NCBI RefSeq assembly: GCF_033060595.1
Contig: NZ_CP133038.1
Location: forward strand, 1,798,001 to 1,862,000
Origin: Pyramidobacter sp. YE332
GTDB lineage: Bacteria; Synergistota; Synergistia; Synergistales; Dethiosulfovibrionaceae
Reading direction: 5' to 3'
DNA: 64,000 nucleotides
In this document: one piece after another, positions 53,917 through 64,000 of the stretch
Layout: each line of letters opens with the position of its first letter
How positions within the stretch are numbered: position 1 is the first letter of the stretch
Position numbers and translations under genes: made by a program
Notes under the pieces: model-generated
The model's database searches: none
Told to the model about the DNA's origin: nothing
Seen by the model: the letters and a program-made list of their open reading frames with translations, nothing else

Positions 53917-53962
53917 AAAAGCGGTCCCTGTTTCGTGAACCACAAAACAGGGACCGCTTTTT
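53917..53962 (-). terminator. intra-operon hairpin between tctC and tctB
   Basis: The stem GCGGTCCCTGTT/AACAGGGACCGC is followed by four to five T. It lies between tctC and tctBA and could act as a partial terminator, giving more binding protein than permease. Confidence 0.75.
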
Positions 53963-53978
53963 ATACCGTGCCGCCCGC

Positions 53979-54938
53979 TTACTTGATCATCCCGGCTTCG
54001 CGAAGCGCAAGCCGGACGTTCTCTACGTCGTTCCTGACCTGCGCGGTGAACTTCTCGCGCCCCCAGTCGACCACGTCGATGCCGTCGCGCTCGAGATATT
54101 CTTTCCATTCCGGATCGGCAGCGACTTTTTTGTTCAGTTCTTCCCACCACGCGTAGGCCTCTTCGGGCGCGCCTTTGCGGATGGCGAAACCGCGCCACAT
54201 GATCTCGTTCTCGAGCCCTTCGTACCCCAGCTCCTTGAACGTCGGCGCGTCGGGGAACTGCGGCAGGCGCTCGCCGCGGCACAGGGCGAGGATCTTGTAG
54301 CCGGGACGCCCGGCCATGTCGGCGGGATTGCCCACGTAAGCCACGCTTTGGCCGCTCAGCGTCCCCATCATGGCTTCGGGACCGCTCTTGTAGGGAACCC
54401 ATTTGGCCTTCATGCCGACGATGCGCCAGACTTTGGTCGCCAGCACATGATCGTTGCCGCCGGGAGCGGGGCCGCTCCACAGCTGGGTGCCGTTCTTGGC
54501 TTTCGCGTCGGCGACGACTTTCTCGAACGTGTTGAACTCGCCTTCCGCGGCGCCGATGACGCATTCGGGATCGCGCATCAGCATCGCGACCCATTCCATA
54601 CTCCAGATCATCTCGTCCTCGTTTTTCTTGGAGGACAAGACTTTGTTGACGACGGCGGTCGTAGGGGCGAAAACCGTATAACCGTCCGCCGGCTGCTGAA
54701 GCACGTGCCCCAGCCCCACCAGCCCGCCGGCGCCCGTCACGTTCTCGACCACAAAGGTCGCGTCGGTGTACTTGGCGGCGACAGAGATGAACTTGCGGCT
54801 GGTCACGTCCATCAGTCCGCCCGGGGCCACGTAATTCACAATGTGGATAGGGCGCTCGGGATAGGCTGCGCAGGCAGCCGAAGCAAACATCGCCGCACAC
54901 AGAACGAAAGCGCATGACATTGCCTTACGGAATCTCAC
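53979..54938 (-). CDS. tctC: tripartite tricarboxylate transporter substrate-binding protein TctC
   Basis: This 319-residue periplasmic binding protein has a signal peptide (AMSCAFVLCAAMFASAACA) followed by YPERPIHIVNYVAPGGLMDV, the Bug/TctC N-terminal signature. The start is the GTG at 54938 with GGAGGG nine bases upstream; the longer frame is rejected. The ligand cannot be read from the sequence. It is the first gene of tctCBA. Confidence 0.93.
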   Translation of the reverse strand: MRFRKAMSCAFVLCAAMFASAACAAYPERPIHIVNYVAPGGLMDVTSRKFISVAAKYTDATFVVENVTGAGGLVGLGHVLQQPADGYTVFAPTTAVVNKVLSSKKNEDEMIWSMEWVAMLMRDPECVIGAAEGEFNTFEKVVADAKAKNGTQLWSGPAPGGNDHVLATKVWRIVGMKAKWVPYKSGPEAMMGTLSGQSVAYVGNPADMAGRPGYKILALCRGERLPQFPDAPTFKELGYEGLENEIMWRGFAIRKGAPEEAYAWWEELNKKVAADPEWKEYLERDGIDVVDWGREKFTAQVRNDVENVRLALREAGMIK

Positions 54939-55005
54939 GAAACAACACCCTCCTTCATCAGTTGCCTCTCTGTCCCCAAGACCATTTCCAGAGAACGGAG
55001 GCCGC

Positions 55006-55926
55006 TTAAGCTTTAAAGAGCTGAAACAACAAACCATGCCGCAGGCTGCGGTCGCTGACCGTCATTTCCCTGGCGCCGGTCAGTTCGAGAACGGCCTTGA
55101 CGATGCAGGCGCCAGCTAGGATCACGTCGGCCCGCTTGGGCTGGAGGCCGACGATCTCGCGGCGCTGATCCAGCGTCTTGGCCGCATAGTCTGCGATCTG
55201 AGCGTTTACGTCGTCGAGACTCAGCGTGGATCCCTGAATCACGTCGGGATCGTATTGAGCCATTTGATGCTTCACCGAAGCCATGCTGGTGACCGTGCCG
55301 CCCATGCCGACAAGGAACGCGACGGGACCGGCAACGCCACCGTCGGTCAGCTCTTTGGCAATGGCCGCCTGCGCTTCCGCCAGTTTATTCGCGGTGACGG
55401 GCATTTCCGCGAGGTACTGCTCGGTAAAGCGGACGGCCCCCACGTTGAGACTGAACTTTCTCACCAGCCTGCCGGCTTTGCCAAAAACAAACTCCGTGCT
55501 GCCGCCGCCGGTATCCATCGTCATCAGATCGGCCTCAGCGGCCCCTTCGATGCCCGACATGACCGCCACGTAGGAAAGCTGGGCTTCTTCTTCGCCGGTA
55601 AGCACGCGCAGCTCCACGCCGCAGAGCTCTTTGACGCGGGCGATAAAATCCGCGGCATTTTTGGCAACGCGCAAAGCCATCGTCCCCACGGCGATGATCT
55701 CGTCGGCTCCGGCCGCTTTCGCTTCCTCTGCAAAATTCGCCACGGACCGCGCGTTGCGCTCCAGCGCCTCCGCGCCGATGCAGCCGGCGTCTTTCAGCCC
55801 TTCGCCAAGACGGACAATGTCATTGACGTCCTTGACGACTTTGTACCCGCCGGCCCCGGTCCCTTCCGCCAGACAGAACTTGATCGAGTTGGTACCGACA
55901 TCGATGATCGCTTTTCTCGGAGCCAT
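55006..55926 (-). CDS. Ppx/GppA-family phosphatase
   Basis: This 306-residue protein of the ASKHA fold corresponds to the short Ppx type (exopolyphosphatase or pppGpp phosphatase), lacking the HD-like C-terminal domain. Phosphate-1 loop: IIDVGTNSIKF; adenosine/phosphate-2 loop: MDTGGGSTEFVFG; the catalytic Glu lies in GEEEAQLSYVAV. It is directly followed upstream on the same strand by a CYTH-like gene with a one-base gap, suggesting a polyphosphate or nucleotide role. Confidence 0.9.
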   Translation of the reverse strand: MAPRKAIIDVGTNSIKFCLAEGTGAGGYKVVKDVNDIVRLGEGLKDAGCIGAEALERNARSVANFAEEAKAAGADEIIAVGTMALRVAKNAADFIARVKELCGVELRVLTGEEEAQLSYVAVMSGIEGAAEADLMTMDTGGGSTEFVFGKAGRLVRKFSLNVGAVRFTEQYLAEMPVTANKLAEAQAAIAKELTDGGVAGPVAFLVGMGGTVTSMASVKHQMAQYDPDVIQGSTLSLDDVNAQIADYAAKTLDQRREIVGLQPKRADVILAGACIVKAVLELTGAREMTVSDRSLRHGLLFQLFKA

Positions 55927-55927
55927 C

Positions 55928-56512
55928 TTATTTGATCCCCACCGACTTCTTCATGGCCTGGATGTAATTCATGTTCTCCACGCCCTTCATACCGAGTTTT
56001 TCCACGACCCTCATGATCAGGATCGGGTCTTCATGCTCGACGCACATCGTCCGCCACGCTACGCCGTTGAATTCTGCGGCGGCGATCTCGGCCGTGGCGC
56101 CGTCGATCTTGTAAATGTCGCGGTCCTTTTTCACCAGAACAAGCTCCAGATCTTTATGCGGCACGACGAGCTCCTTGATAAACTGGTCGTGAGTGTATTC
56201 GGCGCGCTCAAGTTCCGGCAGCTCCACCTTGAGGATTTTAGCCAGCGCGGAAAGCTCGTCCGCGGCGATCGGGAATCCCGTCTTGAGAACCGGCAGCCAT
56301 TGCTCCAGGCCGTCGGCATTGACCTTCTGAAGAGATTTGACGTCGATGAGGTCAAAGCGGATCTTGACGTTCTCGTCGCTATTTCTGGAAAGAATGTATT
56401 CTTCGTCGGTCCTCTTGTTCGAATCCATCGGCAGGGCCCGCAGCGTCTTCTCGCCGACGCCGAAGTCTCCCTTGCCAAAGGTCCGCCACTCCCAGCGCGC
56501 TACAATCGCCAT
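55928..56512 (-). CDS. CYTH-like (triphosphate tunnel) protein
   Basis: This 194-residue soluble protein is not a textbook CYTH member but shows the pattern of the superfamily: an N-terminal strand VARWEWRTFG (E and R facing inward), NVKIRFDLIDVKSLQ (R-x-K), RDIYKIDGATAEIA and EHEDPILIMRVVEKLG. CYTH proteins bind triphosphates, polyphosphate or adenylate in a beta tunnel. The start at 56512 has AAGGAGGAG upstream; the longer frame is rejected. It is coupled with the Ppx gene. Function in polyphosphate turnover is inference. Confidence 0.6.
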   Translation of the reverse strand: MAIVARWEWRTFGKGDFGVGEKTLRALPMDSNKRTDEEYILSRNSDENVKIRFDLIDVKSLQKVNADGLEQWLPVLKTGFPIAADELSALAKILKVELPELERAEYTHDQFIKELVVPHKDLELVLVKKDRDIYKIDGATAEIAAAEFNGVAWRTMCVEHEDPILIMRVVEKLGMKGVENMNYIQAMKKSVGIK

Positions 56513-56703
56513 ACAAAACTCCTCCTTGACATGAGACGTGTCTCCGCAAAACAAAGAAAGCTTACCGACACGCACTCGGCGTCATTCTCCAAAGTTATTG
56601 AAGACTTTTCTTTTTCAAAAATTATCCTCGAAATAAAATATTAAGAGATTATTTCGCTTGCTTTCCGTGATTAGGGCTTGTTTAAAAAACATTTCAGCTT
56701 GTA

Positions 56704-57111
56704 TTATTTCAATAAAATAACACTGGCAGCGACAAGAACAAAAGCGAAAAACGAAGCGTCAAGTTTGTCATAGCGGGTGAAAATTCTACGGAACCATTTG
56801 ATTTTCTGAAAGAAACATTCAACCAAGTGTCGTTCCTTGTAAACATGCTCATCTATAAACCACGGTTCGGGATTATCGCTCTTCGGCGGGATAGTGTAAC
56901 TTCCCTCCCGAGAAGTAATGTACTCTCTGATGGCTTGCGAACCGTAAGCCTTATCGCCGATGACGTTGCTCCCTCTGATTTCCGCTTGCCCGAGCAAGGA
57001 CACGGCATGGCGGGAATCGTGGTCATTGCCGGGACTGAGCAGGAGCGCCAGCGGATTGCCTAAACCATCTACTATCGCATGAATTTTCGTATTCTTGCCG
57101 CCTCTGGACAT
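56704..57111 (-). CDS. IS5/IS427 transposase, C-terminal frame
   Basis: This catalytic frame begins in the fused product with KGAQAIGMSRGGKNTKIHA, contains VIGDKAYGS (second Asp) and the DDE Glu region KERHLVECFFQKIKWFRR, and ends near the left inverted repeat. The ATG at 57111 is probably not the natural start. Confidence 0.85.
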   Translation of the reverse strand: MSRGGKNTKIHAIVDGLGNPLALLLSPGNDHDSRHAVSLLGQAEIRGSNVIGDKAYGSQAIREYITSREGSYTIPPKSDNPEPWFIDEHVYKERHLVECFFQKIKWFRRIFTRYDKLDASFFAFVLVAASVILLK

Positions 57112-57494
57112 GCCAATCGCTTGAGCCCCTTTTTTCCCCCTTCCGGGGTTTTCCCTCTCCCGTTGGCACTTTGATGTACTTTGCAGGACGTGGAGTCGAT
57201 AGAGAGATTTTCCATGTCGGCATCAGCGCTTAGGGCGGCAAAGATCGCCTCGAATATTCCCCGCTGTTTCCACAGCCTGAAACGTGCGTAAACTGCCTGC
57301 CATTTGCCGTAACGCTCCGGAAGATCTCTCCATGGCGCTCCACTTCTGGCAAGCCACAGAATCCCATTGATGATCCTGCGGTTATCGTATTTTGCCGGGC
57401 GTCCACGTTGACCTGATTTCGGGTGTTCGGGCGGCAGCATTCTCTTGATTCGATTCCACTCGCTGGAGGTCAGTTCATATCTTCTCTCTTCCAT
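57072..57494 (-). CDS. IS5/IS427 transposase, N-terminal frame
   Basis: This frame gives the DNA-binding part (LTSSEWNRIKRMLPPEH; GRPAKYDNRRIINGILWLARSG split by Arg) and the first catalytic Asp in LSIDSTSCKVHQ. It runs past the slippery site AAAAAAG, where a -1 shift moves ribosomes to the catalytic frame. Confidence 0.85.
   Translation of the reverse strand: MEERRYELTSSEWNRIKRMLPPEHPKSGQRGRPAKYDNRRIINGILWLARSGAPWRDLPERYGKWQAVYARFRLWKQRGIFEAIFAALSADADMENLSIDSTSCKVHQSANGRGKTPEGGKKGLKRLACPEAARIRKFMR
57135..57141 (-). promoter_or_regulatory. A-AAA-AAG frameshift site in the IS5 transposase
   Basis: The heptamer A AAA AAG (minus strand) is the typical -1 slippery signal. Shifting here gives EGGKKGAQAIGMSRGG, the standard IS427 reading. 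The position is approximate by one or two bases. Confidence 0.7.
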
Positions 57495-57555
57495 GAGAAA
57501 AGTTTAAGCGATTGGATCGATTTAGGCAACTTTGACGTTTTTTAAACAAGCCCTA

Positions 57556-57907
57556 GTCATTTTACTCGCCAATGAAGCGATGTCAATACCTTTATAGTTC
57601 TTAGAGGCTATAACAATATCAATAGATATAACTCATAAGAATCTATTTCAATTGCCGATAAAAACGCGGAACCACCGGGACGCAAATCGGCCGATGAAAA
57701 TCTACGATGCGAGTCATACCGTTTTTCCTTAAGAAGGGCACGGCTTTTATGGCAGCAAAGGCGCATCGGAAACTGCGCGATGTCGTTCCTCAAAGGCCTA
57801 ACGCTCTTCGAGACGCGGCATTTTCAAGCACGCCTTTTATAAATCTGTTTTTAATTGAAAATCAGTACAGCATAAAACCGTTCCACAAAAAACGATCCAA
57901 ATTACAG
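57556..57907. other. intergenic region beside nifJ, no gene supported
   Basis: This is mixed AT-rich sequence with two short ORFs (a 61-residue minus ORF at 57608-57793 and an 85-residue plus ORF at 57707-57964), neither with a ribosome site or a known domain. I see no RNA gene. Confidence 0.45.
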
Positions 57908-57943
57908 CAAAGGCAAGAGCCGAAGATCTCGGCTCCTGCCTTT
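57908..57943 (-). terminator. terminator of nifJ
   Basis: AAAGGCA-GAGCCGA/TCGGCTC-TGCCTTT forms a strong hairpin 24 bases past the nifJ stop, with TTT on the minus strand. Confidence 0.8.
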
Positions 57944-57966
57944 GTGCACATCATGATTCGTTAAAG

Positions 57967-61997
<4,031 letters not shown>

Positions 61998-62045
61998 AAA
62001 AAAGCCGGTCTGCAGCGGGAAGGATTTTCCGCAGCGGGCCGGCGA
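61998..62045 (-). terminator. terminator of the rRNA operon
   Basis: The stem GCCGG-GCTGCGG/CCGCTGC-CCGGC is followed by six T on the minus strand, about 90 bases past the 5S gene. Confidence 0.8.
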
Positions 62046-62088
62046 TTTTTGAGCGAAGATTTTTAAGCGAAGATTTTCGAGCGGAGAA
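62042..62088. repeat. short tandem repeats between rRNA terminator and 5S
   Basis: A 14-base unit (GCGAAGATTTTTAA-like) occurs about three times in a row with small changes. Confidence 0.7.
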
Positions 62089-62134
62089 AGGAAGAGAAAA
62101 AGAGAAGAAGGAAGAAGTAAGGAAGAAAAAACAG

Positions 62135-62256
62135 AGACACGGGCGACGACCTACTCTCCCGCGAAGCGAATCGCAGTACCATCGGCGCGTGAGGGCTTAA
62201 CTGCCGGGTTCGGCATGGGACCGGGTGGACCCCCTCCGCATTTATCACCAGTATCT
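62135..62256 (-). rRNA. rrf: 5S ribosomal RNA
   Basis: The minus strand shows the 5S core CCCATGCCGAACCCGGCAGT-TAAGCC and GCCGATGGTACT with GGGAGAGTAGGTCG near the 3' end. The ends were set from AGATAC/GTGTCT pairing and are approximate by a few bases. Confidence 0.93.
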
Positions 62257-62384
62257 CTGTTCAATTCGACTTCCGCAACTGCCATGGACGCGTCCACAGT
62301 CAGTGCGAAAGCGAAACCTTTTCGTTGTTCTTTTTTCGTTTCTCTTTTTCGTTTCTCTTCTCTCGAACAGCACGAAACTGAAAC

Positions 62385-64000
<1,616 letters not shown>

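Larger units (their letters stand above)
56674..57553 (-). mobile_element. IS5-family (IS427 group) insertion sequence
   Basis: The 880-bp element has 17-bp terminal inverted repeats (GGGCTTGTTTAAAAAAC) and a TA duplication (56672-56673 and 57554-57555). Two overlapping frames encode one transposase by -1 shift. Confidence 0.92.

Noticed and set aside
53893-54915. N-terminal extension of the tctB frame
   Set aside because: It overlies tctC out of frame; a good ribosome site and ATG at 53892 define tctB.
62042-62088. Possible CRISPR-like repeats
   Set aside because: The units are only 14 bases, directly adjacent and without spacers.

Overview
The window looks like a chromosomal segment of a GC-rich, anaerobic, diderm bacterium, most likely a member of the Synergistota (a Pyramidobacter/Jonquetella-type organism is my best guess, not proven). 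The basis is a combination of genes: LPS-export proteins (LptC, LptD), Gram-positive-like RNase J, a Bacillus-type PurR and a CsaB/DUF5693 pair, pyruvate:ferredoxin oxidoreductase, the selenocysteine factors SelA/SelB with YedF, and a tripartite tricarboxylate transporter.

Layout. 1-10 kb is an accessory region. It holds the 5' part of a GntR regulator, an IS630-family element, a CstA carbon-starvation/peptide transporter, a small unknown protein, tRNA-Val, and a DUF1538 membrane protein paired with a tandem PII-like protein. An IS1634-type element lies next to a tRNA(CAU) gene and has made a 459-bp direct duplication of its target, so there are now two tRNA(CAU) genes and a chimeric gene fragment. 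A 59-residue ferredoxin abuts the right-hand copy. 10-21.6 kb (mostly minus strand) carries purR, ispE (frameshifted), selA-selB with divergent yedF, murB, a YgiQ-type radical SAM protein, hemW and lepA. 21.8-30.2 kb is the plus-strand purine operon purS-Q-L-M-N-H-D-E behind a good promoter and a candidate PurR box pair. It converges on purA through a shared terminator. purF, purC, purB and purK are not in the window.

30.2-49 kb (minus strand except greA) is an envelope and division block: ftsE-ftsX-M23 hydrolase-ctpA-yibQ-like-purA; uppP-maf-DUF5693-csaB; RNase J; greA; and a LysM/M23 peptidase, an exported unknown protein, lptC and lptD (frameshifted). 49.3-56.5 kb holds phoU with an Na/Pi cotransporter, tctC-tctB-tctA, and a Ppx/GppA phosphatase followed by a CYTH-like protein. 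56.7-57.6 kb is an IS5-family element with a -1 frameshift signal. The window ends with nifJ and the 3' end of an rRNA operon (5S and partial 23S, minus strand).

The main points for a second look are the very long IS1634 target duplication containing a whole tRNA gene; the DUF1538/tandem-PII pair as a possible regulated transporter; the Ppx/CYTH pair beside phosphate-uptake genes; and single-base frameshifts in two normally essential genes (ispE, lptD), which may be sequencing errors. I did not find a CRISPR array, prophage, or clearly new multi-gene defence system.
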